This document shows, piece after piece, positions 11,010 through 23,145 of a DNA stretch of 64,000 nucleotides. The stretch comes from Allantophomopsis cytisporea (lineage: Eukaryota; Ascomycota; Leotiomycetes; Phacidiales; Phacidiaceae), in contig CP103027.1 of the NCBI GenBank assembly GCA_024752435.1, positions 1 through 64,000 on the forward strand, read 5' to 3'. The notes beneath the pieces were generated by a model. The model was not told the DNA's origin. It was given only the letters and a program-made list of their open reading frames with translations, and made no database searches. Positions within the stretch are counted from its first letter, which is position 1. Each line of letters begins with the position of its first letter. Both the position numbers and the translations under genes were made by a program.

Positions 11010-12058
11010 ATGTCAAACCTCGACGCTGCTCTGCTATTCTCTGTGAGGGGACTGGTTGCTGTAGTCACAGGCGCTAGCTCCGGTTTGGACGAAGTCATGA
11101 CTTATGCGCTGGATGTTAACGGCGCCGCCAAAGTCTTCATTTTCGGCCGCCGAGAGTCCAAACTCAGGAAGGCCGCATCAAAAGCGGTGTGTAGGGTTAT
11201 TCCGATCCTCTCCTCCAAAGCTGATTGCATTTTAGAATAATGGTTCCTTCATTCCGGTCGTATGCGATTTGAGCTCAAAAGAATCCTTGCAAACCACAGT
11301 GTCGACAATCGAAAAGCAGACGCCATTTATCAACCTTCTTGTCGCCAATTCAGGCTATCTTGGGGAGGTTACCAGTATGTCCCCTAGGCCAGCAGAGCAG
11401 ACTGTTGGTGAACTTCAAAAGGAGCTTTGGAACAAGACAACCTACGAAGACGCAAGTAAAGTTGTTATTACTAACATAGCAGGATCGTATTTAATTTTCT
11501 CGCCCTCTTGAGCTTGGTGGGAGCTGGCAGTATGCACCCTGATAGTGTAGGAAAGAGTGGACTGCTACAGAGTCAGTTTATCAGTACCACTAGTTTTCGT
11601 GGGTTGTGCCGAGCTGAAACTCCTAGCTATGTCTACAACGCTAGCAAGGCTGCTCTTAATCACTTGACGAAGACTTTGTCATCGGAGTATGCCAAACATA
11701 GCATCCGGGCCAATGCTATTGCTCCCTGTATGTTTGTCATGGAAATAACGGAGGTATGTATTGAAAAATAGTAAGGCCATTTGACCGTTGATCAAAAGTT
11801 TATATCGAAGCAGGCCCACATCCTAGAGGGGGATATCAACGCCGTTGGCTCTTTGCCGTTGCAAGCTATTCCCGCTACGCGAGCAGGTACAGAAGAGGTA
11901 TGCTAGCACTTCAGTCTGCATGAATTAAATGCTGATGTTTCTACAAGGACATCGCCGGCACTGTGCTTTACTTGGCATCTAGAGCAGGTTCTTTCATTAA
12001 TGGGTATATCTTACTACCGGATGGTGGAATGCTTTCTATTCGCCCAGGTTCCTACTAG
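11010..12058 (+). pseudogene. Short-chain dehydrogenase/reductase with one frameshift
   Basis: Four exons can be placed (11010-11186, 11236-11753, 11814-11897, 11948-12058) with introns of 49, 60 and 50 nt that all have normal splice sites. Joined exons total 890 nt, one base short of a whole number of codons. Homology-like reading shows where: after NIAGSYLIF the frame hits TGA, whereas the frame one base over continues as LALLSLVGAGSMHPDS. A single base is therefore missing in the T-rich stretch 11491-11500. Catalytic YNASK is present and the C-terminus (INGYILLPDGG) is complete. The cofactor motif reads TGASSGLD, where the last residue is normally Gly. Restored length would be about 296 residues. 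It is a young pseudogene, a sequencing error, or a gene with unusual processing. Confidence 0.75.
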
Positions 12059-12354
12059 ATATATAGCCGACGTCGAAGTAGGAACCTCGAAAGCTAGCGA
12101 TAGTGTATTCTACATGTTATTCTTTGCTAGAGCCTACAAGCTGCTTTATTCCGTGATAAGGCAAGCAGTATATTAGAGAGTAGTCAACATCAAATAATGC
12201 TTTATTACTTTTATAGTAGAATATCGAGTAGTACATACAGGCACTCCAAGGCCTAATCTATATATTCGGAGTCTTGCTTTGCGTCTTAGAAGTAATAAAT
12301 ATCAGTATAAAGACTATAAAATAAGGTATTTACAGTTTTCAAGATTCTTTTAAC

Positions 12355-12657
12355 TTGTTTAGTTCATATTGTTCTTCTTTGACCGCGCCTGAATACCTGT
12401 ATGAGGTTCGCGAGCGACAATCCAAGATGTACCATTGGAGAGTCTTTGTGCTCGCTAGCATAGTGGTTGAAATATCATTCAACATCTTCATCACAAGTCT
12501 GACATTTATCTGTTGGTATTTTCCTATGGAGTGGAACCTGGAAGCTGATCGCGCAGCTTTTATATGGCTCGTCTTCATCGTCTATCAATTCTACTACACC
12601 CGCTTTTCGCAAGCAATAGTAATCATTCCATCGAACGCTCAGACTGTAGCTATTTGA
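12355..12657 (+). pseudogene. Fragment of a PDR-type ABC transporter membrane domain
   Basis: A stretch of about 100 codons reads like the start of the second ABC-2 transmembrane domain of fungal pleiotropic drug-resistance pumps: YEVRERQSKMYHWRVF, then hydrophobic helices with FICWYFP, then a SNAQTVA motif. There is no ATG in the right place, no nucleotide-binding domain on either side and no continuation after 12657, so only a fragment remains. The 296 bp upstream are AT-rich and non-coding. Confidence 0.7.
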
Positions 12658-13376
12658 CGCTTAGCAGTAGGACTGGACACGACGCCGATAAAGCGCTTTT
12701 AAGGCATGTTTTAGATGCTTAAGTACGACTTTTACGAACCGGCAATCTAAATGATGGCTAGGAGAATGCTAATCCTCGGTCTGCCTTGAACACGAGCTGT
12801 GATTTAATCAACATTTGGGATGATGAGTCACAATTGGAGGCACCGGGATCGAGTATCGATGAGGTGACGTCGTTCTGGGACAGATATTAGCATAATTATA
12901 TACGCGGCCAATGCAATGAAGTTTATGTGCTTGTCTAGCAAAGTCAGTAAAGCTTTCGTTACTCGTAACCCCAACGAATACCGCCACCCTGAATACCATG
13001 CTGTATGTAGGTGTACTATTCGTTTTGCTTTGCGTAGTGCTTGAGTCACTTGGTGTCCGGTTTTAAGCTCACCTATATCTTTTGTTGGCTAAGGCTCCCT
13101 ATCGTTAACTATATCACGGTAATAGTAGTCATGATAGAGCAAATACTAGTTCGCTTAACGTTCTACAGCTAGACAGCTTCTTTGTATCCTCAACAAGAGA
13201 GCTATGGTGCTCTATTGAATTATGCCTATAGAGTCTGATGACATGAGGCTACTTCTGTACATACCCTCTACATCGGAGAATTCCGCCGATGTTTAACAAA
13301 TGTAATTCATGAATAACGGTAGTCCTGGAAGGGATGTCCCACCAGCTTCGTACAACGGAGTTTGTCAACCAAGTGA
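12658..13376. other. Non-coding sequence between two transporter fragments
   Basis: Short open stretches only, none recognisable. It lies between an ABC fragment and an MCT fragment and is best read as decayed sequence. Confidence 0.45.
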
Positions 13377-13910
13377 TCAACCCTTTACGTTCAGCGCGAA
13401 CCCGGCCTTCATGAACCGAACAATAAAAATAATGAAGGCACCTACGATCCCTGCTGTTCCCCCATAAACCCACGTGCCAGTCCATTCGAGTGGACCGGTG
13501 GCCCCGAGAATAGCACCAGCACTTGGTCCACCGGCTAATAAACCGAGTCCGGCAATCGCAAAATCCTGCCCGACGCGCGTGCCAATCATGGACTTGTTCT
13601 CGGTAAGCACGCGGAAGCATACAGGTGGCAGCGCGACAACAACTCCACTGAGGAAGCCAGTGACGAGCGACAAGACGATCATCCCCACCGCGTTATAGAC
13701 GCCAAGCATACTGTATACCGTGATGCCTAGTAGGAGTGTGGTCGGTACCATAGTGTTGAACACGCCGATACGGTCAGACAGCGCGTTAGGCATAATACGC
13801 CCCAGAATTGACCCAGCGTTGAAGATGCCTGATCTGCTGGTTCCCGACATTCTGTCTTCAGCAAGAAGATCAGGGGACAACCTGCTGTTAAGGATGGGGC
13901 TATGGAGCAA
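13377..13910 (-). pseudogene. C-terminal half of a monocarboxylate-transporter-like MFS protein
   Basis: About 165 codons match the last six helices of fungal MCT-type (SLC16-like) transporters: NAGSILGRIMPNALSDRIG at the start of the second bundle, then GLLAGGPSAGAILG and a terminal helix ending in FMKAGFALNVKG with a normal stop. The first bundle is missing: upstream of about 13880 the sequence stops looking like a transporter and becomes AT-rich. The gene is therefore 5'-truncated, although its remaining frame is undamaged. The break may mark a deletion or insertion site. Confidence 0.75.
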
Positions 13911-14975
13911 TCGTTATTAGTCTACTTTCCCCGAGTTTCTTGTACGCTAGCTAGACCAAAACTATGTATGTACAAAATATACATTACTGTGATTACCTAG
14001 CATACGAAAATATTTAGGATATATATATGCAGGTAGAGTATCAAGATGACTTCTGGCTGACCTAAAGCAGCTAGATCTACTCTGCTCCTGCTACTTAGTA
14101 TTGGAAGGTCTCAAGATGTACCCATATTGTGAGGAAGCTTGAGCCGTATATTGTTATTAATGTAAGCTTATCTATATCAACAGTTTGTAAAAGAGTGTAT
14201 CAAGTCCGTTTGCAGAAACTGCGCTTGCCGCCTTTGCGCTTCCTTTACAGCCTCTTCTCTTTGCGCCGATAACATTCTGCCTGCGCCGTTAATCTGGCTG
14301 CGACGCTAATACCCTCTTCCCATCTCAACTCCCCTCCAGATCAGCTGAGTTGCAGCTAAGACTAGTGTACCGATCGGCCTCCTACGGTTGTCAATTGGCA
14401 CATCATCATAGAATATAACCACTCATAACATATGCGTTGAAAGCCATTGTGTTCAAGAGCTAGGCATCTACTCAAATACGCACTTCAATTACATACGTTA
14501 ACTGGAAGTGCTTTTCCACTACACAATCGTGTGACAATATATCCAATACTCCAATTACGCACCCTAGACTCTTACCACTCGCTTGGTCTCACTGCACGTA
14601 TGTGATGCTTCACGTCGTTATAGCCAGCCTATCCATCAAAGCGTCCGTAGGTTCTCGTGTTGGTCGTTTGTAGAAACGGAGCTAAAAATTCAAGTCCACG
14701 AGCGAAAACCGTACAAACAACATGTCAAACTTATGTGTGTTTCATGCATCCATCAACGAGCGACAATATTGAGATTCTTCCCCGGACGATTCGGCTTCTA
14801 GTACATTATGATGCTCTTCGTCGGCCTCCTCCTAAGATTACTTCCGAGATTCCTCCTTAGTCTCCTCCTCAGACTCTTTATCAGAAAACTCAGACGCTTC
14901 TATTACCCTATACTGCTTCAACCCAGGCTCCATATGTAACCGAGGAAGACGTGCAATATGCCATACATCTCTTAA
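13911..14975. other. AT-rich and non-coding sequence
   Basis: 13911-14200 is AT-rich. 14210-14300 on the minus strand gives a short basic Arg/Lys/Gln-rich reading of unknown origin. The rest contains no supportable frame. Confidence 0.4.
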
Positions 14976-17623
14976 CTAAAAGCCAGAAATCCTAGGAATG
15001 CGAATCACTTCTGAATCCTTTTCAAATTCGATACGATGTGCCTTTAGCGGATCGTGTTGATTAGCATTCCAAGGATTGTTCTTCTTACGCTGCTTCCGAC
15101 AACGAGCAGCCTCCACAGCAGCATGCCTAGCTCGCCTCGTGCTTTCCTGCTTCGCATTTTCTCTCCAGTATGGATCAGCCGCATCGAGTCCTTTGATAAC
15201 TTCTCTATATAAGTTTTGTCTCTCTAGAAGGTCGGAAACCGACTCATAGGCTGTGTCGCCATTCTGATCCCGATATTCAGTATCAGCACCGTTCCTAAAC
15301 AGTGCTTCTAGAAACTCGTGGTCTTCCTTCCTATTAATATCTAACATTGATCGTAATATGATGCTAAGTGGAAGAGCGCGAACATGGTTTTCCAGTAGAC
15401 CTGTGCTTGGTTTGTTACTGATATACACTCCATGTTGTATCATCAGTAAAATGATTCCAGCATACTTAAAGGTGTCATCATTGTAGTAAAAGTCCATCAG
15501 CCCGTCCAAAATCGTGATTTCCTCAAAAATAACTTCTTCATCCCTAATTATAGCCCATTTGATTGTAGAGTTAGCTAAGAATCCGAGGTCCAACAAATAT
15601 TTGAGCATGTCGTAAGACGCATCTAGTAAGTAATACTCGCGAAAACAGAGATGTGACAATGAACTATGGGAACTTGATAGTTGATGTAATTCTTGAAATC
15701 CTTGATGAATAGATGTATCGAATGGTATAATCCGACAGCAAGAAGACCCAAATCATAGGGGCTGTTGTGGCTGATCTCCAAAGTACACATGTAACAGTAT
15801 GAGATGTTATTACCATACCCTGTTAACGTGCATAATTCGTAGTAGAGATTGAAGGTGCTGATTTGTATCTCCTTCACATTCATCGAGGCCATCAATATAT
15901 ATAAGTATAGAACCAGCGACAGTACGTTGCTCTGAGATTATGGTCAGAGCTTGAATCACAGCACCTCTATCCCATATAGTTCCTTTGTTTTGCGCCAGAC
16001 TATTCTTCCTGCTCTTAACAATATGGGAGATAAGCGGAAGTAGCTCTCGATGTTTTGAACAAATTTGAGCAAGACATGCTAGAAGAAGACCCAGAAAACC
16101 CTTTTCCGAATCAGTTCCTAGTCGATGGAAAAAGAAGCTTCCTTGATTTTTGTGTGATTTTTTATCGTAGTCGATAGTCAAATCATTCCCAGTCGTTCTT
16201 CTCGCTTCGGAATTTTGACAAATGTACTTCATCAATGTAGACTTACCAGCGCCGGGCTTTCCTGTAATCCAAAACATTCTCCGAAAATCTTGACTTGGAT
16301 CAGCTGTCAACTGAAGCCAATCCACAAAGCCTGGTCCGTTTTGCTCTGCGGTGTCCCAAATCCAGCGATAGGTTCTTGCGTATGGAATTGTAACATTACT
16401 AAAACGCGGATTGTTGGCGAATTTGTCGAGACTTTTGAGAATTTCTCCTGGTTCAATCTCTATATTACATATCAGCGACTATCTTACATGTAGTGTTTTA
16501 ATCAAATAGTATTTTCATTTTGACCTAATTCATAGGAAAGACATGCAGTCCTCTCATGTCTAGCTCCCTTCCTCCAAAACATGTCTTTTAAGAGAAAAGC
16601 ACTCCTACTCGTCTTTGTGAAAATAGGTATGAAGTGCTATGACTTACCAACTTGAGATACAACTGGATGAATGCTCTCCACAGCAGTAGCTGCAATAGTA
16701 TTCAAGAACTCCTTTGCAAATGCAGCAGCTGCTGCAGCCGCGTAGTCGTGCCATATCCAATTCTTATGACCGTCTGCGTAATCCGCAATCCCCCTTATGA
16801 CAAGAGGCCGTATCTCGTACATCACACCTACAGCCTCCATCTCGGAACAACGAGAGTTTTGACATATTTTGCTGATACTATCCCGCTCCATCGCATTTTT
16901 TACTGCCGAATTGCCAGATGCAACTGTACTTTGATGGAAGACAAATGCCGTGTCATTTCGTGGTGGCCTTCCGACAAGCTCAGATAAAGGGCAAGCTGAA
17001 CAGTCATCGATCGGCAGACCCATGAAGGCAGGTCGCTTTGAATAACTTGTCTTCGGACAGACCTGGATGCACAAATAAAGGGTCTTTGGCTATTATTTGA
17101 TCCAAGTGATGTCGAAATTGAGTCCGACCACGCCGTTGATTCATCAGCAGAGCCAAAAGCAGTTGTTAGACTCTTTCTGGCCTTGCAAAGTGACTCATCA
17201 TTTGATATCCATCATCCCAGATCCTTCCCAGGTCATACTGCATCACAGCAGGAGCTCCAACCTCTTTCGGCCATCCTATAACCACATCACCAAGATGAAT
17301 GTCGTTCCTCGGTTCTGGACAAGGGGATTGTATGGAACGCCCCCTCCGGTCCCAACGAACAGGTGTATCCTAAGGTTGCGAAAGTTCAATTTCATTTGAT
17401 GGATAAGGCTGTTCGCTGACACTGTTCCCGGATCTCCGGGTGGCATACATGCGATGACAATATTATGCCAATTAATCGATCCATAATGGTAGCTGTTTGC
17501 ATCTGGTACCCTTAGCCTTGGCGCATTATGTTCTTCGTCGAGTGAGTATAGTGCAGCTAAGAGCTCGCTCTGAGGTAAGGCGCAAAGCCACCCAACTGTA
17601 TACTCATCTACCGTCAACTGCAT
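14976..17623 (-). pseudogene. Broken NLR-like gene: PNP domain, NACHT NTPase, C-terminal remnant
   Basis: From the ATG at 17623 the frame gives a phosphorylase-superfamily (PNP_UDP) domain starting LTVDEYTVGWLCALPQSE, with GTGGGVP and later IRGIADYADGHKN. It is broken by a frameshift near 17345, a stop at 17166-17168 and another shift near 17010-17030. A 188-nt intron (16460-16647) with good splice sites leads to a NACHT exon: Walker A GKPGAGKST, hydrophobic kinase-2 LIYIDGLDECEGD, ending near 15813 at a possible GTATGG donor. The next open stretch (to 14976) is a C-terminal part with FLEALFRNGADTEYRDQNGDTAYE, which is ankyrin-like, and a basic tail. The usual winged-helix and long repeat segment between NACHT and tail are absent, so an internal deletion is likely. 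Intact relatives act in non-self recognition and programmed cell death in fungi; this copy cannot be functional. Confidence 0.75.
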
Positions 17624-19300
17624 ACTCAATGATGAAGATTCCTGTGACGGAGAACCACCGTTGAAGTGTAGATGAAGGAGACGATGCAGAGGAAACAGCC
17701 TGGTTGAGGCTGACAATTCGCAGTTCAGACTACGACGGAGCCGCCAGTGTAGTGCGACGCTGCATCTCAAGGCTCATGGTGTGCGGCCTTAAACTCAGAT
17801 AGGATAAAAGTTGCAGGCATAGACAGAATCACCCTTGCTCAAACAAGAAAAGCTGAAAGGGTCACATAGTTTATGTCCAACCAATACCTAGCATGTCATG
17901 GCTTACTCGGCCTCCCGTTGCATTCTAGAATACGAAGGCATAAATCCATTCTCGTGTTTCATTCATCATGTCAATGATTATTGGTCAGGCTAGTAGCACC
18001 TCTTGTGCTAAACAGCAAGTGTAGAATTGATGAATGTGAAGCGCCCGAGCCGATCCTGTCAATTGAGCTCGCGCGTCAGTCGGTCGATTGCGAAACCACA
18101 ACACGCATAGAATGAGCCCCATACTGCCTCTCCTCAACACTATACTGCTTCAACCATGTTATATTGACTACATGCGGATTCTTTGCGGTTTGAACAATAC
18201 TGCAAAACTTCGAGATAAATTGACCACGTGTTCAGCGTATCACGCTCCTCGATGCTATCTCATACAGTGTTGAGTTTGAGGTTCTTCAAGCCTTTAGATA
18301 ATACCTTCCGTTTGAACCAAAAGATTCCAATCAGCGCAGTGTTCCTTGCACATTTCTTTAGAAGAGTCAGCACATTTCGTTTTCTATGCCAAGTGGGTTG
18401 AGTGCACTTTGATGAATAGGTATGGGGCTTATCATTTGAGCTCATCGAAAATTGAGTGGTCTAAGTGTTGTACTTGGTCGATTCAACGAGAGATGAGTGG
18501 GTGTTCAATGAGTTATTCAGTAAATATATTCTGGTCGTAAGGTAAATCAGTGGCTATATCACTATTTGTCACCACCAAATCGTCGCTCTCCGCCCTCTAT
18601 ACTTGGTTCGCTATTCAATTGCGTTATGTACGCCGACAATATACTGTAAAGGTTGCATTGGTATCACAATCCTACGTTTTCATTTAAGATATCGGCTGGT
18701 CTCAAAAACAGAACATTGTGCCACCTTCTGGTAACCTGCCATCTATGCTCTTGGTGAGGAAACTCTGCCGACTAACCAATTTCGCGCAGCATCGCCAATA
18801 CATCCGCTTGCTCCACACACAGGTCCAGTGCTAACTACAATAAGCACTAAAAACCCAATTTCAACGTCCTGTTGCACTTTTCAGGGATTAATTTATACAT
18901 CATTGTGGATATATTTAGTCAACTACGTCACCATAACCACATGGTGAGTTGCACTACATAACTCAATATATTGAATTTGTAATATTCATGTCTGTTTTTG
19001 AATTTTATTGAAAACGCGTGCAGTGGATTCTTAGAGTATTGAGTTCGCCGTCGTTTCATCAGCGATGATAAATATTATCTTGTTCAAATATGCGAGTACA
19101 ATCATTACGGCTCTCATATTTAAAATTGAACGCTGTCCAGGTGAAAGTTCGAACTGTGCACCTACGTTATATAGAACACGTCATATATTTAAAGAACCTC
19201 TCTATATGCAATAGTAAGTTAACTACGAGTTGAAAACACATTACGAACATTGTGTATTTTAAAGTAGAAATCTAACAGCTAGATATTTCTTATACAATAT
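17624..19300. other. Intergenic region without a recognisable gene
   Basis: 1.7 kb with only short chance frames (60 to 65 codons). The distal part (18880-19260) is AT-rich. It contains the promoter of the NLR-like remnant and the 3' flank of the transcription factor. Confidence 0.45.
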
Positions 19301-21072
19301 TCAATGTGTCGAACTCGCAGCAGCCACAACAAAATTCCCGAACTCGTCCAGCTGAGACAGCCACAAGTCTAGCGCATGGTCTTCTTTTGAAGAAGAGCGT
19401 GATTTCAATAGATCGCCATATGTAAGTTGCTTCCCTGGGCTCATGTCGTCGCCTCTCGCTAAATACTCCCTTTCCCATTCAGCACTACTCGTGGCCCTCC
19501 ACAAATCCCTTGCGCATGGCAGTGGCATGCTTGATAACCATTCTCCGTCGCAATTCTCAAAGATGGATGAGAAAACATCGAAGAATAGATCGGCAATGAA
19601 GACGATTATGATAGTGCTGTGATGAGTATCTTGTGTTAGTGAAGATACGCTTAGGGTGTTGGGCAGCCGAGGAAGACTCACCGATTTAATGACTCGGTTA
19701 AGATCCAGTCCTTCCATATAGGAATGCGCCCGTCGGAGATGGTTCCATGTCTCATAACATGTTGACTTGCTTGAACACAAAGCCTCTGTTTATGTGAACT
19801 CAATTAGAACGAAATGTAAAGAAGAATCGTCATTGATTTTACATACCGTCATCGTGCAAATCATCGGAGTATCGAAATTTGTCGCCTCATCGTTGTCTTC
19901 TGAAAGGCGGAGAAGGAAATAAATGGTCATTGCTTGGAGAGCAGCTACAGCATTCACATCATCGTATTCGTTACACTACAACTGATTAGATCAACAAGTC
20001 TCAGAAAAGATCTCTTCAAAGAGTAACAAAGAAGACTAACCTCAGCTGAAAATCGTTCCTGCTCCATTCTGATAGCTCTCCAAATAAAAGCAGCATTACT
20101 GGTGTTCTTCACTGAACACATCTGTATTATGGCCGCGCAATTTGCTAGAGGCTTCGGCAGCGGATTATCAATTACTTGGCCCTTCTGAGATAATTCGGTC
20201 ATAAGGTATGGATGGATAAAGGGTGGGGGAAGCTTCCCAGGAAGAATCATATGTGGGTAAGATTTTAAAGTGCATATAACGTGTCTTCTGCTGAGGGATA
20301 ACTGATGGTCTCGTACGGTCCTCGGCCAAAACAGTTTGGGTGAATGGAGCATAACAGATTCATAAAAAGTGGCGTCCATCGCATTGGAGATTGGGTAGCC
20401 TATAGAAGAGTGTGATGTTGAATTCATGATTGGCAGAGAAAATCGAGAGTACAGGCTGGTATTTTGAGCTGGGCGACTGTCCAGGTAGGTGGAAATAAAG
20501 CCTGTACTCTCAAGGTTCCATGACATCGAATCTGGCGATATGAATTCAGTGGGGTCAAGAGTTGGGTTTTGTAATGATTGGAATGAGTCTGTATAGTCAT
20601 GGAGTGGAAACATGCTAGCAAGATCTAATGATGTTGCTAAGTTTAAAGGGGGTTCTGCACTAGCCTGCGCCGGGGTTTGTGGAGCGAACAGTAGTGCCTC
20701 TGGTGACTGAGGAACTCGTGGGTCTGGATCCTGTACCGCTGATATCCTTGGAAATCGAGGCTGCTTGTATCTACATACAAAGTTCTTCGTTACACATCGC
20801 GAGCAGCTTGGGTAAGCCAAATCACAACGGGTTTTCGCCTTAGTGCAAATAAGACAAGATTTTTGTCTTGGCTGCACGCTAGACTTCGACTTTTTACAGT
20901 ACGATACGTGCCGGAGGAGGGCCTTTCCTAGAACAAATGATCAGTGGGAGGATGAATTGGAAGAGAAATGGTATCTGAAAACTGCAGGCGCATGCTCAGA
21001 CTCACTGTTAGCACAGTTCTTGTCACATATACTGCACGTGAATTCCTCGCTGATCAATTGATTACCCTCCAT
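19301..21072 (-). CDS. Transcription factor with a C2HC finger next to a Zn2Cys6 cluster
   Basis: Five exons (21072-21006, 20927-20041, 19975-19847, 19785-19682, 19616-19301) with introns of 78, 65, 61 and 65 nt join in phase to 500 residues. The first splice builds a zinc finger C13-x2-C16-x12-H29-x3-C33, followed directly by a perfect Zn2Cys6 cluster at C47, C50, C57, C64, C67 and C74. Such double-finger proteins form a fungal-specific family often found beside secondary-metabolite or accessory genes. The C-terminal half is the usual helical fungal TF region (WKDWILTESLNR followed by a hydrophobic helix, then LPLPCARDLWRA). It acts in the nucleus as a DNA-binding regulator; targets are unknown. 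It diverges from the NmrA-like reductase gene 717 bp away, a possible target. Confidence 0.85.
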
Positions 21073-21789
21073 GATAAAATGCTCAAGACTCTTTTTTAGC
21101 GTCACCGGAGAAACTTGGTCGTCCAGTCCTAGATGACCACCTATTCTGTGTGTTGAAGGTCGATATAAGGTTGATGAGGCGACTAGGGGAACGACAACGG
21201 AATTCCGTGGTTGATTAGTAAGCAGATAGGCAACTAAACTCCACCGCCAGTGCACTGACAGCTTTTACGTAGTACAGACCAAAAATGCCGGCCACTAATC
21301 TTGATTAATTATGGGTGAGCCTACAATGAACCTTATGACACTAGTTGGGCAGCTTGAATCCGCTGCACGTGTTGACTGGCTAAGTAAGAAATGCGGCTGG
21401 TCTCTGGGTGCTATTCGCAAACTTACCGATCTGCAACACCAATACCATTATCAACTCAATACGGACTTCCGTGAATGTACTGTATCAATCCCCACTCCAT
21501 GCAAATTTTGAGTCTGTATTCTCGAGGCAATGATGCAAAAAGCTATTTCAGACATAAGCAATACCAGCTTCGACACAGTAGACCAGAAAGTATTTAATGT
21601 GCTTGTATTTCCTTACTCACAGACAAACCAAGTCAATTATCAGGTCATATTCAAAACCATTTCTTTCCCCAGGACAAAAAGACAAAAAGACAAATCAGCA
21701 ACGAACAACTCACCATTTCCTCTCATCCCATCAATTTTCATTGTATCTTATTCCACACATAATATACCAATCGTCCCAAACAAACCAAA
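21073..21789. other. Divergent promoter between transcription factor and NmrA-like gene
   Basis: 717 bp with no gene. The last 150 bp before 21790 are CT/CA-rich, as in ascomycete leaders. Both flanking genes read away from it. Confidence 0.5.
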
Positions 21790-22548
21790 ATGACTACGAC
21801 ACAAATCCAAACACTCGCCCTCTTCGGCGCAACAGGTGGAACAGGTCTCTCGGTCCTCAAGAACGCCCTCAAAAACGGGCACACTGTGCGCGTACTCGTC
21901 CGCACACCAAGCAAGCTCTCATCCATTAGCACAGAATACCCCAATACACTCCAGCTCATCCAGGGCGATGTCCGGGACACCTCAGCTGTCAAATCCACTC
22001 TCGTCACCGACGCAGGAAATTCAGTTGATACCATTATCTCGTCTCTTGGGATGAGTGGAAAAATGAAGTGTATGACGATGGAGTTTGACGATCCGACGCT
22101 TTGTCAGGAGGGGATGGCATCTATCTTGAAAGGGCTGGAGGAGGTAGAGAAGGAGGGCAAAGTGGGTGCAAAAGATGGGAAGGATCCAAAGATAATTATC
22201 GTAAGCACTACGGGGATTAGCAAGGCAGGAAGGGATCTTCCTTTGCTTGTCGTGGGGCCCTACCACTGGGGGTTAAAGGTCCCGCACACGGATAAGACTG
22301 CTATGGAAGAGAATATGAGAAAGAGTGGGAGGAGATGGGTCATAGTAAGGCCAAGTTTTCTTCTTGATGGGGAGGCAAAGGGGTTGGAGAAGGTCAGGGT
22401 GGGCGTCGAGAGTCCAGAGAAAGGCTTCGAAAAGCGGGAAATTGGGTATACAATTCGGAGAGAGGATGTTGGGTTGTGGATTTCGGAGAATTGTATTCAG
22501 CGGGAGGGTAAGGAATGGTTGGGAAAGATGGTTGGGTTGACTTATTGA
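21790..22548 (+). CDS. NAD(P)-binding atypical SDR (NmrA-like/NAD-dependent epimerase fold)
   Basis: Intronless, 252 residues. The Rossmann motif GATGGTGLSVL (about residues 13-23) near the N-terminus, the QGDVRDTSAV segment after the third strand and DTIISSLGM after the fourth are typical of atypical SDRs (SDR_a5/NmrA-like). The usual Tyr-x3-Lys catalytic pair is not obvious, so it may be a redox sensor or a reductase of unknown substrate. The ATG follows an A-rich context (ACCAAAATG). It is predicted cytosolic. It diverges from the double-zinc-finger regulator upstream. Confidence 0.8.
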   Translation: MTTTQIQTLALFGATGGTGLSVLKNALKNGHTVRVLVRTPSKLSSISTEYPNTLQLIQGDVRDTSAVKSTLVTDAGNSVDTIISSLGMSGKMKCMTMEFDDPTLCQEGMASILKGLEEVEKEGKVGAKDGKDPKIIIVSTTGISKAGRDLPLLVVGPYHWGLKVPHTDKTAMEENMRKSGRRWVIVRPSFLLDGEAKGLEKVRVGVESPEKGFEKREIGYTIRREDVGLWISENCIQREGKEWLGKMVGLTY

Positions 22549-23145
22549 GCTGAAATACTCTTCTTTATGATGCAGCAGTTGTGAAGGAATGAAAGCAGGA
22601 TGAACTTTGGAGTGTAGTCAATTCTAGGAGGATTTTGCAAATAACATCTCATTATATAAATAACTTGGCCTTTGGGTTTCCCCATCCCTGGTGATTAATA
22701 TCGACTTACACATACTATAGCTTTCAACATGAGTCAAGCTTAGCGTTCAAACCAAGACCAATGTGGAGAGTGCATCTAAGAGGTAACACGTAACCTTTCA
22801 ATGTGAAGGGTTTCCTTCTCTTAGAAATGCGACGGCGTACATTAAAATGCCTCATTGGACACTTGCGAATAGCATTGCTGGCAAGAAACTCTAAGTTGAG
22901 CCTCTCAATGATTGCAGACAGTTCTTCATTTCATGTATTTTATCTTATACTAGATAAGTTATTAATATGTAATAACCATATAAATTCGATGTCTCACGGC
23001 GTTCTTATAGCTCAACCTGATAGCAGAGCCCATACAACATGTCAATGTAGCTATTAAGTCCCTCATCTTCTTTGGCTAACATCGTTACAAAATATAAAGA
23101 CCTATGATAAGTTAAGGTCGTATCGTTTCCAGACACAAGATATTG
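22549..23145. other. Intergenic spacer
   Basis: 597 bp of non-coding sequence between the NmrA-like gene and the 3' end of the phosphotransferase remnant. Nothing else seen. Confidence 0.5.

Noticed and set aside
14210..14300. Short basic reading on the minus strand that recalls the C-terminal tail of a pogo/Fot-type transposase
   Set aside because: Too short and composition-driven; no catalytic domain or inverted repeats are present.
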